Of a stretch of DNA of 64,000 nucleotides, positions 35,011 to 45,045 are shown piece by piece. The stretch spans positions 1,178,001 through 1,242,000 of the forward strand of contig JAXMAN010000001.1 in assembly GCA_046350355.1 (NCBI GenBank). The letters are read 5' to 3'. The notes beneath the pieces were generated by a model, which was not told the origin of the DNA, searched no databases, and worked only from the letters and a program-made list of their open reading frames with translations. Origin of the DNA: UBA966 sp046350355 (GTDB taxonomy: Bacteria > Planctomycetota > Phycisphaerae > Phycisphaerales > SM1A02). Each line of letters begins with the position of its first letter. Position 1 is the first letter of the stretch. The translations under genes were made by a program, and so were the position numbers.

Positions 35011-36999
35011 TCAGGGGGAAGGCCGCCGCGCCAGTTCCAGCAGCCGCGGCGCGAAGAACGCGATGACGCGGCGCGACCCGGCGCGCGAAAGATGGCTGGT
35101 GTCGGAGTAGAGGGGCGTGCCCTGCGCGTCGAAGCAATCGCACATCCCGTCCGCGCAGAGCGCCTGGGTGGGATCGAGGAACTCGTACGCGCCCGTGTGC
35201 GCCGCGCCCTGCGCGAGCACGGCGTTGAAGTCGCGGATGTCGTCGCGCAGCGGGCGCGGCGCGCGAAGCTGCTCCATCGTCTCCTGGCGCGCCATCGCCG
35301 GTCGCGCGAGCTCCTCGACGAGGTGCAGTCCGTTGGTCATCGGCGTCTGTCCCACGACGACCAGCCGCTCGATGCCCAGCGCGTCGCGCAGGCGCACGAG
35401 GCCGCGGACGACCTCCTGCGCGTCGATCTTGTCCGGCAGGAGCCCGCCGCGGCCGTCCTCCAGCCGCGCGTCGCGCATCTGCGAGAGCCACGAGTGCGAG
35501 AGGATCACGACCGGCTGGCGCCGGCACGCGCGCAGCGCCTGCGCGACGCGCTCGAGCGACTTGTCGCGCATCGCGACCCAGTCGCGCTCGCCGGTGTTGC
35601 GCAGGACGCCGGGCAGGTGGAGGCAGCTCGTGCCCGCGACCACCTGGAAGCGCAGCCCCGACGGGAGCGCGAGCGCGTGCTGCATGCCCTCGCCGTACTG
35701 CAGCCCGTGGCTGTCGCCGATGACGAGGAAGTCGGGATCGCCCGCGGGCTTCTCCTCGGGCCAGCCGCGGTAGCCCTCGCCGCCGTAGACCGCGAGGTCC
35801 TGCGCGGCCGCGGGCGCGGCGTTCGCCGGCGCCGCGCCGGGGGTGCGCCAGCCCCACCCGCCCGTCGCCCACATGTGCGCGCCGACGGCCATCGCGGCGG
35901 CGGCGGGCAGCGCGAGCCAGCGCAGGCGCAGGCGGCGCTCGCGGAAGGGGCGCTCGACGAATCGCCAGCTCAGGTACGCGAGCGCGCCCGAGAGCAGCGC
36001 GGCCCCGACCTGCTCCGCGGGCCCGAGCGCGCGCGCGAGCCAGCTCCAGTAGACGATCACCGGCCAGTGCACGAGGTAGAGCGAGTAGCTCCCGAGCCCG
36101 ATGCCCACCGCCGCGCGGTTGGTCAGCAGCGGCGCCAGGCGCGACTGCGCGCCCGCGTGCAGGACGAGCGCCGTCCCCAGGCAGGGCAGCAGCGCCCAGT
36201 ACGAGGGGAAGCGCATGGCGCTGCCGTAGGTCGCCGTCGCGAGCGCGATCATCGCCAGTCCCGCCACCAGCGCGAGGTCCGCGACCCAGCCGCGCCGCGG
36301 CCGCAGCGCGCCGGCCCAGCAGAGCGCGCCGCCGATGCCCAGCTCGAAGACGCGGAAGGGCAGCAGGTAGAAGATCGTCGACTTGCCGTTCTGGAAGCCC
36401 GCGCCCATCACGCCGATGCCGCCGCCGATGCCGCGGCCGAAGGGGATGTTCGCGGCGAGGCTCGCGGCGGCGACCAGCAGCAGCGCCGGCAGCGCCCAGC
36501 GCCGCGCGCGCCCGCGCAGCAGCAGCAGCAGCGCGGCGGGCGCGACGAAGTAGAACTGCTCCTCGACCCCCAGGCTCCAGGTGTGCAGCAGCGGCTTGGT
36601 GCGCGCGGCGGCGTCGAAGTAGTCCGCGCCGAGCCAGAAGTGGATGTTCGAGACGCTCAGCAGCGCGGTCGTCGCCTCCGCGCCCAGCTCGCGCAGCGCG
36701 GCGGGGGTGAGCAGGAAGGCGCCCACGGCGAGCGTCGCGACGACGGTCACCACCAGCGCGGGCGCCAGGCGGCGCGCGCGGCGCAGGTAGAAGTCGCGCA
36801 TCCGCAGCGTGCCGGTCCCCTCGATCTCGCGGCGCAGGAGGCCGGTGATCAGGTAGCCGCTGATCACGAAGAAGACGTCCACGCCGACGAAGCCGCCGCC
36901 GAAGCCCGGGACCTCCAGGTGGAAGAGCAGCACGGCGAGCACCGCGACGGCGCGGAGACCGTCGATGTGCGGCTGGTAGCTGGACCGTTCCTCGCTCAT
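35011..36999 (-). CDS. OafA/YrhL-type acyltransferase with C-terminal SGNH domain
   Basis: A 662-residue inner-membrane O-acetyltransferase. The N-terminal acyltransferase-3 domain (about 1-390) has around ten TM helices with family motifs IDGLRAVAVLAVLLFHLE, DVFFVISGYLITGLL, FYLRRARRLAP and LLHTWSLGVEEQFYFVAP. The periplasmic SGNH hydrolase-like domain has GDSHGLQYG and the C-terminal DTSHLSRAG (Asp/His). It likely transfers acetyl from a cytoplasmic donor to a surface polysaccharide. The ATG at 36999 is chosen at the conserved MSEERSSYQPHIDGLR start. TATCCT on the minus strand at 37046-37041 may be its -10. Confidence 0.93.
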   Translation of the reverse strand: MSEERSSYQPHIDGLRAVAVLAVLLFHLEVPGFGGGFVGVDVFFVISGYLITGLLRREIEGTGTLRMRDFYLRRARRLAPALVVTVVATLAVGAFLLTPAALRELGAEATTALLSVSNIHFWLGADYFDAAARTKPLLHTWSLGVEEQFYFVAPAALLLLLRGRARRWALPALLLVAAASLAANIPFGRGIGGGIGVMGAGFQNGKSTIFYLLPFRVFELGIGGALCWAGALRPRRGWVADLALVAGLAMIALATATYGSAMRFPSYWALLPCLGTALVLHAGAQSRLAPLLTNRAAVGIGLGSYSLYLVHWPVIVYWSWLARALGPAEQVGAALLSGALAYLSWRFVERPFRERRLRLRWLALPAAAAMAVGAHMWATGGWGWRTPGAAPANAAPAAAQDLAVYGGEGYRGWPEEKPAGDPDFLVIGDSHGLQYGEGMQHALALPSGLRFQVVAGTSCLHLPGVLRNTGERDWVAMRDKSLERVAQALRACRRQPVVILSHSWLSQMRDARLEDGRGGLLPDKIDAQEVVRGLVRLRDALGIERLVVVGQTPMTNGLHLVEELARPAMARQETMEQLRAPRPLRDDIRDFNAVLAQGAAHTGAYEFLDPTQALCADGMCDCFDAQGTPLYSDTSHLSRAGSRRVIAFFAPRLLELARRPSP

Positions 37000-37107
37000 C
37001 CGGCTGGAAATCCCGGCGCGGGGGCGCGGGTCGGGCGCCGAGGATAGGGGGCGGCCGCGCCCCCGCGCGGGGGCGGGCGCGGGCGCCTGCATGGCGGCGG
37101 CGCGGAC

Positions 37108-37113
37108 TACACT
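37108..37113 (+). promoter_or_regulatory. -10-like TACACT before nuoG-like gene
   Basis: TACACT ends 10 bases before the ATG at 37124; no Shine-Dalgarno lies between. Confidence 0.5.
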
Positions 37114-37123
37114 GCGGCGCCCC

Positions 37124-38791
37124 ATGCCCCAGATCACGATCAACGGCACCGCGTTCGAGTTCGACAAGGGCGAGAAGATCCTGCAGGTCGCCCTGCGCAA
37201 CGAGGTGATGGTGCCGCACTACTGCTACCACCCCTCGATGTCGATCCCGGCGAGCTGCCGCATCTGCCTCGCGGAGGTCTGGGCGCCGAACCCGCGGACC
37301 GGCAAGCTCGAGGCGATGCCCCAGCTCAAGCCGACCTGCCAGACCGACTGCTCCGACGGCATGGTCGTCTACACGGACAGCCCGCGCTCGGTGGCGAACC
37401 AGAAGTCGGTGATGGAGTTCCTCCTCATCAACCACCCGGTGGACTGCCCCGTCTGCGACAAGGCGGGCGAGTGCTACCTCCAGGACTACTCCTACGACTA
37501 CGGCCGCGGCCAGAGCCGCTTCCTCGAGGAGAAGGTCAAGAACCCGAAGAAGGACATCGGACCGAACATCCTCCTCTACAGCGACCGCTGCATCATGTGC
37601 ACGCGCTGCGTGCGCTTCACGCGCGAGGTGACCGGCACCGACGAGCTCATGGTCGACGGCCGCGGCGACCGCGAGATGATCGACGTCTTCCCCGGCCGCC
37701 CGCTGGACAACCCGCTCGCGGGCAACGTCACGGACCTGTGCCCGGTGGGCGCGCTCCTCGACAAGAACTTCCTCTTCCAGCAGCGCGTCTGGTTCCTGAC
37801 GCGCACGCCCTCGGTCGACGGCATCACCGCCTCGGGCGACAACATCACCGTCGAGCACAACGACGGCCGCGTCTACCGCATCAAGCCGCGCACCAACATG
37901 GAGGTGAACACCTGGTGGATCACCGACGAGGTGCGCTACGGCTGGAAGCACGTGCACGCGCCGGAGCGCCTGAGCCTGCCGCGCGTCAAGGGGCTCGCGG
38001 CCTTCGAGGCCCCGCACGCCGCCGAGGCGTGGCGCGCCGGCATCGCCAAGGCGCTGGGCACGGTCGCCGACGCGGTCAACGCGAAGCGCCGCACCGCGCT
38101 GTTGGTGAGCCCGATGCTCTCCTGCGAGGACGCGTTCGAGCTCGCGCAGTGGGCGATCGCGATGGATCCGAAGGTCGAGCTCGCGGTGGGCCCGGTGCCC
38201 TTCCGCGGCGAGGACCGCACCTTCAAGGGCGGCTTCACGATGTACGCCGAGAAGGCCCCCAACGCGCGCGGCGTCCGCCGCGTGCTCGAGGCGCTGCACG
38301 CGCGCCGCGGCGGCACGGGCCCGGTGGCGGACTTCGCGGCCTTCCTCTCCGCGCTGCGCGCGAAGCAGTACGGCGCCGCGATCATCACCGGCAACTACCC
38401 CAGCGACTGGGTCACCCCCGAGCTGCGCGACGCCGCGATGGGCACGCCCATCGTCCTGATCGACACGCTGGAGAACCCGCTCTGCAACGTCGCCGAGGCG
38501 GTCCTGCCGGGCGCGACCTGGACCGAGAAGGCCGGCACCTTCGAGAACGCGAAGAACCGCCTGCAGGCCTTCGATCGCGCGATCGAGCCGATCGACTTCT
38601 GCCGCGGCGAGGCGCAGATCGCGCTGGACCTGCGCGCGGTCTTCGAGGGCCGCGCCGCGCGCCGCGCCGACGCGCAGGCGATCCGCGCCGCGATGTCCGC
38701 GGTGGCGGGGCTGGAGCGCTTCGCCAGCGAAGTGCACCTGCCCGAGCAGGGCTTCGAGCAGGCCGCGGACATGCAGTACGCGGCGCTCTGA
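37124..38791 (+). CDS. NuoG-like NADH-quinone oxidoreductase subunit G
   Basis: A 555-residue iron-sulfur protein. N-terminal 2Fe-2S ferredoxin (HYCYHPSMSIPASCRICLAE), then the HxxxCxxC 4Fe-4S site (NHPVDCPVCDKAGECYLQDY), a CIMCTRCVRF site and LCPVGAL closing one cluster, then a molybdopterin-fold segment lacking catalytic ligands (about 215-555). This is the peripheral-arm layout of complex I subunit G, shorter than E. coli NuoG (about 900). No other nuo gene is in the window, so it is either a dispersed complex I gene or part of another NAD(P)H-linked complex. A strong terminator follows. Confidence 0.88.
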   Translation: MPQITINGTAFEFDKGEKILQVALRNEVMVPHYCYHPSMSIPASCRICLAEVWAPNPRTGKLEAMPQLKPTCQTDCSDGMVVYTDSPRSVANQKSVMEFLLINHPVDCPVCDKAGECYLQDYSYDYGRGQSRFLEEKVKNPKKDIGPNILLYSDRCIMCTRCVRFTREVTGTDELMVDGRGDREMIDVFPGRPLDNPLAGNVTDLCPVGALLDKNFLFQQRVWFLTRTPSVDGITASGDNITVEHNDGRVYRIKPRTNMEVNTWWITDEVRYGWKHVHAPERLSLPRVKGLAAFEAPHAAEAWRAGIAKALGTVADAVNAKRRTALLVSPMLSCEDAFELAQWAIAMDPKVELAVGPVPFRGEDRTFKGGFTMYAEKAPNARGVRRVLEALHARRGGTGPVADFAAFLSALRAKQYGAAIITGNYPSDWVTPELRDAAMGTPIVLIDTLENPLCNVAEAVLPGATWTEKAGTFENAKNRLQAFDRAIEPIDFCRGEAQIALDLRAVFEGRAARRADAQAIRAAMSAVAGLERFASEVHLPEQGFEQAADMQYAAL

Positions 38792-38813
38792 TCCCGACGA
38801 TGCGATGAAAACG

Positions 38814-38853
38814 ACCGCGCCCCGCGAGCAGCTCGCGGGGCGCGGTGGTTTTT
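38814..38853. terminator. Bidirectional intrinsic terminator between nuoG-like and DEAD-box genes
   Basis: A perfect 15-base-pair hairpin (38814-38828 with 38832-38846) has a CAG loop. On plus it is followed by GGTTTTT; on minus by CGTTTTC. It lies between convergent genes and can end both. Confidence 0.85.
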
Positions 38854-38909
38854 GGTGATGCGAGGCGCGGCGCGCGGTGCGGTCGCCCGCGCCGTGCGCC
38901 GTCCATCGG

Positions 38910-40463
<1,554 letters not shown>

Positions 40464-40781
40464 CGACAGATACTCCGGGGACGCCGGCGCAAAAGCGCAT
40501 GGCGTCCCCCGTGGTTGCTTCAGGCAGTCCCTGTCCAAATCGAGTTGGAGGCAGTCGCAGCCAGAATCAGGTGCGCGTGCGCGCCACTGTCTGTGCGGGC
40601 TCGCGCTGCGGCGGGGGGCTTCGTCCGGGCGCCGAATCCTTCGGTCGCTGGTCCGTCGAGGCCCGCAGGTCCACCGCGGGAATGCACACGGTACGCGATC
40701 CGGGCCGCACCGTGCGGCGCGGCGGCGGGAATTCGGGCAGATTGCGCCGCCTGCGCGGGCGCGGTGCATAATCGCCGCCGC
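40464..40781. other. Intergenic region between helicase and MATE genes
   Basis: This 318-base divergent region holds the helicase leader (with the hairpin above) and a candidate MATE promoter, CATAAT at 40767-40772 with TG at 40765-40766, 9 bases before ATG 40782. No coding or repeat signal is seen in the middle. Confidence 0.5.
40477..40509 (-). promoter_or_regulatory. Leader hairpin abutting the helicase Shine-Dalgarno
   Basis: GGGGACGCC (40477-40485) pairs with GGCGTCCCC (40501-40509); inside, GCGC AAAA GCGC forms an upper stem. The structure ends where the minus-strand GGAG (40476-40473) begins, 13 bases before the ATG. Confidence 0.45.
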
Positions 40782-42251
40782 ATGCGGGCGCGCGCGCCTC
40801 CTACGATCGCGCCCGTGGCATCGTCGCACACCATCTCGCGCCATCGCGTCTTCGACCCGCTCGCGCTGCGCGAGGTGTGGGGCCAGGCGTGGCCCACCGT
40901 GCTCACGATGCTCAGCTACACGCTGATGCAGTTCGTCGACAGCCTGATGGTCGCGCAGGTGGGGCAGGTGGAGCTGGCGGCGCAGGGCAACGGCGCGATC
41001 TGGAGCTTCGTGCCGATGGTGCTGGTCTTCGGCGTGCTCTCGGTGGTGAACACCTTCGTCGCGCAGAGCCTGGGCGCGCGGCGGCCGCACGAGGTCACGC
41101 GCTACGGATGGGCCGGCATCTGGATGGCGCTGCTGGCGTGGGCGCTGCTGCTGGTGCCGTACGGGCTCGCGCTGCCGTGGATCTTCTCGCACATGGGACA
41201 CGACGCGCGCCTCATGGAGCTGGAGACCGACTACTGCAGCATCCTCGTCTTCGGCGGCGCGGCGACGCTGCTGGGCCGCGGCGTCGCGAACTTCTTCTTC
41301 GGCATCCAGAAGCCGGGGATCGTGACGGTGGGCGCGGTCGCGGGAAACGTCATCAACCTGCTGCTGAACTGGGTGCTGATCTACGGCTCGCTCGGGCTGC
41401 CGTCGCTGGGGATACCGGGCGTGCCGGGCGTGCCGCCGATGGGCATCGCGGGCGCGGCGATCGCGACGGTCATCGGCTCCATGGTCGAGGCGGCGATCCC
41501 GCTCTGGGTCTTCCTGGGCCGGCGCATGCACGAGCGCTTCTCGGTGCGCTCGGACTGGCGGCTCGACGCGCGCGCGCTGCGCGACCTGCTGCGCGTGGGC
41601 TCGCCGGCGGCGCTGCAGCAGGGGACGGAGATCCTCACCTGGGCGGTCTTCTCCTCGGTGCTCGTGGGGCGCTTCGGCGCGACGGCGCTGGCCGCGGGGT
41701 GGGCGACGCTGCGCTACCTGCACCTGTCCTTCATGCCGGCGGTGGGCTTCGGCGTCGCGGCGACGAGCCTGGTCGGCCGCCACATCGGCGCGGGCGATCC
41801 CGAGACCGCGGCGGCGCGCGCCCGCACCGCGCTCGTGCTGGCGATCGCGTACATGTCGCTCTGCGGCGGCGCCATGCTGCTGCTGCGCTCGCACCTCGTG
41901 GCGCTCTTCGCGCACGGCGCGAACACGCCCCCCGACGAGGCGGCGCGCATCGTCGAGCTGGGCTCGCGGATGATGATCGCGGCCGCCTTCTTCCAGGCCT
42001 TCGACGCGGTGGGGATCGTGCTCATGGGCGCGCTGCGCGGGGCGGGGGACACGCTGTGGCCGGGGGTGGCCTCCTTCGTCCTCTCCTGGGCGCTGATCGT
42101 GGGGCTGGGGTGGGTGCTGGTCGAGCAGGCCCCGGGGCTCGGGCCGATGGGCCCCTGGATCGCCGCCAGCGCCTACATCGTGGTTTTCGGTCTCGCGCTG
42201 GCCCTGCGGTGGCGCAGCGGCGCCTGGCGGCGGCTCCACCTCCTCCAATAA
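40782..42251 (+). CDS. MATE family efflux transporter
   Basis: A 489-residue, twelve-TM antiporter. Motifs include LREVWGQAWPTVLTMLSYTL, MQFVDSLMVAQVG, LEADYC-like ELETDYCSILVF, and the pair of homologous halves (about 25-240, 265-460). It would export cationic or lipophilic compounds with proton or sodium exchange. A Gly/Pro-rich loop (GIPGVPGVPPMG) sits near residue 215. Starts at ATG 40782 with CATAAT 9 bases upstream. A hairpin with a T run follows the stop. Confidence 0.93.
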   Translation: MRARAPPTIAPVASSHTISRHRVFDPLALREVWGQAWPTVLTMLSYTLMQFVDSLMVAQVGQVELAAQGNGAIWSFVPMVLVFGVLSVVNTFVAQSLGARRPHEVTRYGWAGIWMALLAWALLLVPYGLALPWIFSHMGHDARLMELETDYCSILVFGGAATLLGRGVANFFFGIQKPGIVTVGAVAGNVINLLLNWVLIYGSLGLPSLGIPGVPGVPPMGIAGAAIATVIGSMVEAAIPLWVFLGRRMHERFSVRSDWRLDARALRDLLRVGSPAALQQGTEILTWAVFSSVLVGRFGATALAAGWATLRYLHLSFMPAVGFGVAATSLVGRHIGAGDPETAAARARTALVLAIAYMSLCGGAMLLLRSHLVALFAHGANTPPDEAARIVELGSRMMIAAAFFQAFDAVGIVLMGALRGAGDTLWPGVASFVLSWALIVGLGWVLVEQAPGLGPMGPWIAASAYIVVFGLALALRWRSGAWRRLHLLQ

Positions 42252-42253
42252 AC

Positions 42254-42278
42254 ATGCCGGGCATGCCCGGCATCTTTT
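42254..42278 (+). terminator. Intrinsic terminator after the MATE gene
   Basis: ATGCCGGG CATG CCCGGCAT forms an 8-base-pair stem, followed by CTTTTCC. It starts 2 bases after the MATE stop and precedes TAAGAT at 42285-42290. Confidence 0.7.
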
Positions 42279-42284
42279 CCCTGC

Positions 42285-42290
42285 TAAGAT
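42285..42290 (+). promoter_or_regulatory. -10-like TAAGAT before TPR/alpha-CTD gene
   Basis: TAAGAT directly follows the terminator; ATG 42339 is 48 bases on, with Shine-Dalgarno AAGGAG at 42322-42327. This leader is longer than most in the window. Confidence 0.4.
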
Positions 42291-42338
42291 GCGCGGCTTC
42301 GGCCTCGCACGGCCGTACGGCAAGGAGATTTGGCAACC

Positions 42339-43271
42339 ATGGCATTCCCCGGTCTGGACACGGTCATTGGCGGCAGCACCACGGCTCGCGATCCGCAGGC
42401 GGCCGCCTCGTACTTCGCCAAGGGTCTCGAGTGCGAGCGCTCCGGCGACCGCCTCGGCGCCATCGAGATCTACCGCGAGGCGGTCGAGCGCGACCGCAAG
42501 CCGGAGTACCTCTTCCGCCTGTCCTACCTGCTCGACCTCGTCGGCGAGGAGAACGAGGCCATCCGCCTGCTCGCCGAAGCCTGCCAGTGCGCCGAGCCGC
42601 CGGTGAACGCGCTGATCAACCTCGCGATCATGCACGAGGACCGCGGCGAGATCCACCAGGCCGAGCGCTGCCTGCGCAAGGTCCTGGACTCGAACCCGAA
42701 CCACGAGCGCGCGCGCCTCTTCATGAAGGACATCGTCGCCAGCAAGGACGCCGTCTACGACGAGGGCGACTCGCGCGACGAGGCCAAGCGCAACGCCGAG
42801 CTCGACACCCCGGTCACCGACTTCGAGCTGAGCGTCCGCAGCCGCAACTGCCTCAAGAAGATGAACATCCGCACCCTGCGCGATCTGCTCATGATCACGA
42901 AGGCGGAGCTCCTCTCCTACAAGAACTTCGGCGAGACCAGCCTCGTCGAGATCGAGCAGATGCTCGCCCAGCGCGGCCTGCGCCTGGGCCAGGGCCTGGA
43001 CCAGGGCTACGTCGCCCGCGCGAACAAGGAGTACATCGACAGCCTCCGCGAGCGCGTGGACCCCAACGTCCTGAACCGCCCGGTCTCCTCGCTGGACTTC
43101 ACCGTGCGCGCCCGCAAGGCGCTGCAGCTCCTCAACGTGCAGACCGTCGGCGAGCTCGCCGCGCGCACCGAGGCGGAGCTCATGGGCATCAAGAACTTCG
43201 GGCAGAACTCGCTGGACGAGATCAAGCGCAAGCTGGCCGACCTGGGCCTCTCGCTGCGCGAGATCGAGTGA
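42339..43271 (+). CDS. TPR protein with two RNA polymerase alpha-subunit C-terminal domains
   Basis: A 310-residue soluble protein. Residues about 19-121 are three TPR-like helical pairs (YFAKGLECERSGDRLGAIEI). Two alpha-CTD domains follow: 158-217 (SVRSRNCLKKMNIRTLRDLL ... KNFGETSLVEI) and 247-308 (FTVRARKALQLLNVQTVGEL ... KNFGQNSLDEI). Domain 1 keeps the alpha-CTD DNA-binding Arg (Arg167, E. coli Arg265) and Asn (Asn170, Asn268); domain 2 keeps Arg257 but has Lys260 at the Asn position. No alpha N-terminal domain exists, so it is not the polymerase subunit. Likely it binds UP-element DNA or sigma region 4, bridging TPR partners to promoters. It has its own Shine-Dalgarno and terminator-flanked unit. 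Confidence 0.88.
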   Translation: MAFPGLDTVIGGSTTARDPQAAASYFAKGLECERSGDRLGAIEIYREAVERDRKPEYLFRLSYLLDLVGEENEAIRLLAEACQCAEPPVNALINLAIMHEDRGEIHQAERCLRKVLDSNPNHERARLFMKDIVASKDAVYDEGDSRDEAKRNAELDTPVTDFELSVRSRNCLKKMNIRTLRDLLMITKAELLSYKNFGETSLVEIEQMLAQRGLRLGQGLDQGYVARANKEYIDSLRERVDPNVLNRPVSSLDFTVRARKALQLLNVQTVGELAARTEAELMGIKNFGQNSLDEIKRKLADLGLSLREIE

Positions 43272-43278
43272 TCCCCGC

Positions 43279-43307
43279 GGGCCGGCGCGGCCTCCGCCGC
43301 GCGGCCC
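43279..43307 (+). terminator. Strong GC hairpin after TPR/alpha-CTD gene (no T run)
   Basis: GGGCCGGCGCGGC (43279-43291) pairs with GCCGCGCGGCCC (43296-43307) with one bulged base and a CTCC-type loop. No T tract follows, so it may act as an mRNA end or a processing barrier. Confidence 0.35.
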
Positions 43308-43386
43308 GGGCAGCCGGTCGCGCCCGCTCGACGCAGCGGCTCCAAATCTCCCGCAGGACGCGGGAGGATGCCGATCCAAGGAAGCG

Positions 43387-45015
43387 ATGCGCGGCGCCCG
43401 TTCCAATTCCTGGGTCTCCGAACTTGCCGGGGCAGCCGTCTGGTGCTGCCTCGGTGGCGCCCTCGTGATCCACGGCTGCGCCGGGACGCCGACGCCGACG
43501 CGCCGCGCCCAGACGCCGCCCACCCCGACGCCCCCCTCCGGCCCCACCCAGCCGCCGCGCGCGGAAGCGCCGCGCGTCGCCGAGGCCCCGGAGCCGGTGA
43601 ACCGCTTCGAGGATCGCCCCGCGGTCCCCACCAGCGAGCCCGACCTGCGCATCCGCATCGCGGCCTTCCGCTCCGCGAGCGCGGCGCCGCGCCTGAGCCA
43701 TCCCTCCGGGGCGCTCGTGCTGACCGTCCCCGGCGGCGCGACGCGCACGCTGCGCACCCCCGTCGAGGTCCGCCTGGAGCCGGGCGCATGGTCCGTCGTC
43801 GAGGCCGCCGGCACCGGCCGCACGCGCACCTTCGATGTCACGACCACCGGCCCGATCGAGTTCCACCCGCCCGAGGGGGCCCGCGGCGTCGTGAGCTACG
43901 ACGGGCAGGACTGGCCCGGCACCGTCCGCGCGGTCCCGCGCGTGGACGGCCCCGGCACGCTCGACCTGGTCGTGGATGTGCCGCTGGAGCGCTACCTGCC
44001 CGGGGTGCTCGCGAAGGAGCTCATCAAGGGCTGGGCTCCCGAGACCTTCCGCGCGCAGGCGATCGCCGCGCGCAGCTTCGCGGTCTGCGAGCACGCGCAC
44101 TGGCAGGGGATCCGCCACTACGACCTCGTCGCCGGCGAGGCGAGCCAGGCGTGGATCGGCGAGGTCAAGGACCAGCGCCCGCGCGACGCGGTGGCGCAGA
44201 CCCGCGGCATGGTGCTGGTCTTCCAGGACCGCGTCGTGCCCGCCTACTACTCGAGCACCTGCGGCGGCACGCCGGCGAACGCGACCGACGCGCTGACGCG
44301 CAACCCGTACCACGGCATCGCGCCGCTGGCCGCGGGAGCCTCCGCCGCCGCCGCGCACCGCGACTGCTGCGCGAACGCGCCCAAGTTCCGCTGGGAGCAG
44401 ACGATCCCCGTCTCCACGATCTGCGCGCAGCTTCGCCGCTGGTCGGAGGACCAGCTCGCGGCGAAGACGCAGCGCGGACGCGCGCCCTCGCAGACGGCCG
44501 TCGCCTCGATGGGCGCGACGAGCGGCGCGGTGCCGCCGACGGAGACCGGCGCGGGGGCGACGCCCGCCGCCGCGCCCGCCGCCGCGCCCGCCGCGACGCC
44601 CGCCCCCTCCGCCGCCGGCGTCACCGAGGTCGCCGACGACGCGCCGCTCGCCGCGCTCTCGACCATCCGCGGGATCCGCTCGATCGAGGTCACCGCCGTC
44701 AACGCCGCGGGGCGCCCGAAGCAGATCCGGCTCGTCGACAGCCAGGGGCGCACGCTCCTGCTGCGCGCCGAGGACTTCCGCCGCGCCGTGAACTACGCCC
44801 GCGAGGGCGAGCGCACCCCCAGCCTGCGCCTGAACAGCAGCGCGATCGCCACCGCCACCGTCATGGGCGATGCGGTCCGCTTCAGCGGCGCGGGCTTCGG
44901 CCACGGCGTCGGGATGTGCCAGTACGGCGCCGAGTCCCTTGCCCGCCGGGGCGCCAGCGCGGAGCAGATCCTGCGCACCTACTATCCCGAAGCGACCATC
45001 CGCCGCGCGTACTGA
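43387..45015 (+). CDS. SpoIID/LytB-domain lipoprotein
   Basis: A 542-residue exported protein. Lipobox IHGC at about residue 31, a Pro-rich linker (about 35-70), then the SpoIID/LytB domain (LERYLPGVLAKELIKGWAPE, AQAIAARSFAVCEHAHWQGI, CGGTPANATDAL, GFGHGVGMCQYGAESLARRG). SpoIID enzymes are lytic transglycosylases on stem-stripped peptidoglycan, with catalytic Glu in the KELIKGW context. An Ala/Pro-rich insertion (about 370-420) is inside the fold. It fits a role in cell-wall remodelling, notable because planctomycete peptidoglycan was long doubted. A 7-base-pair hairpin at 43348-43366 precedes the start; Shine-Dalgarno AAGGAAG lies just before ATG. Confidence 0.88.
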   Translation: MRGARSNSWVSELAGAAVWCCLGGALVIHGCAGTPTPTRRAQTPPTPTPPSGPTQPPRAEAPRVAEAPEPVNRFEDRPAVPTSEPDLRIRIAAFRSASAAPRLSHPSGALVLTVPGGATRTLRTPVEVRLEPGAWSVVEAAGTGRTRTFDVTTTGPIEFHPPEGARGVVSYDGQDWPGTVRAVPRVDGPGTLDLVVDVPLERYLPGVLAKELIKGWAPETFRAQAIAARSFAVCEHAHWQGIRHYDLVAGEASQAWIGEVKDQRPRDAVAQTRGMVLVFQDRVVPAYYSSTCGGTPANATDALTRNPYHGIAPLAAGASAAAAHRDCCANAPKFRWEQTIPVSTICAQLRRWSEDQLAAKTQRGRAPSQTAVASMGATSGAVPPTETGAGATPAAAPAAAPAATPAPSAAGVTEVADDAPLAALSTIRGIRSIEVTAVNAAGRPKQIRLVDSQGRTLLLRAEDFRRAVNYAREGERTPSLRLNSSAIATATVMGDAVRFSGAGFGHGVGMCQYGAESLARRGASAEQILRTYYPEATIRRAY

Positions 45016-45045
45016 CGCACCTGGCGGCGGCGGGCGCATCCTGCC

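Noticed and set aside
43348..43366. CTCCCGC/GCGGGAG hairpin as a terminator
   Set aside because: No T run follows and it overlaps the leader of the SpoIID-like gene, so it is more likely a leader structure or chance.
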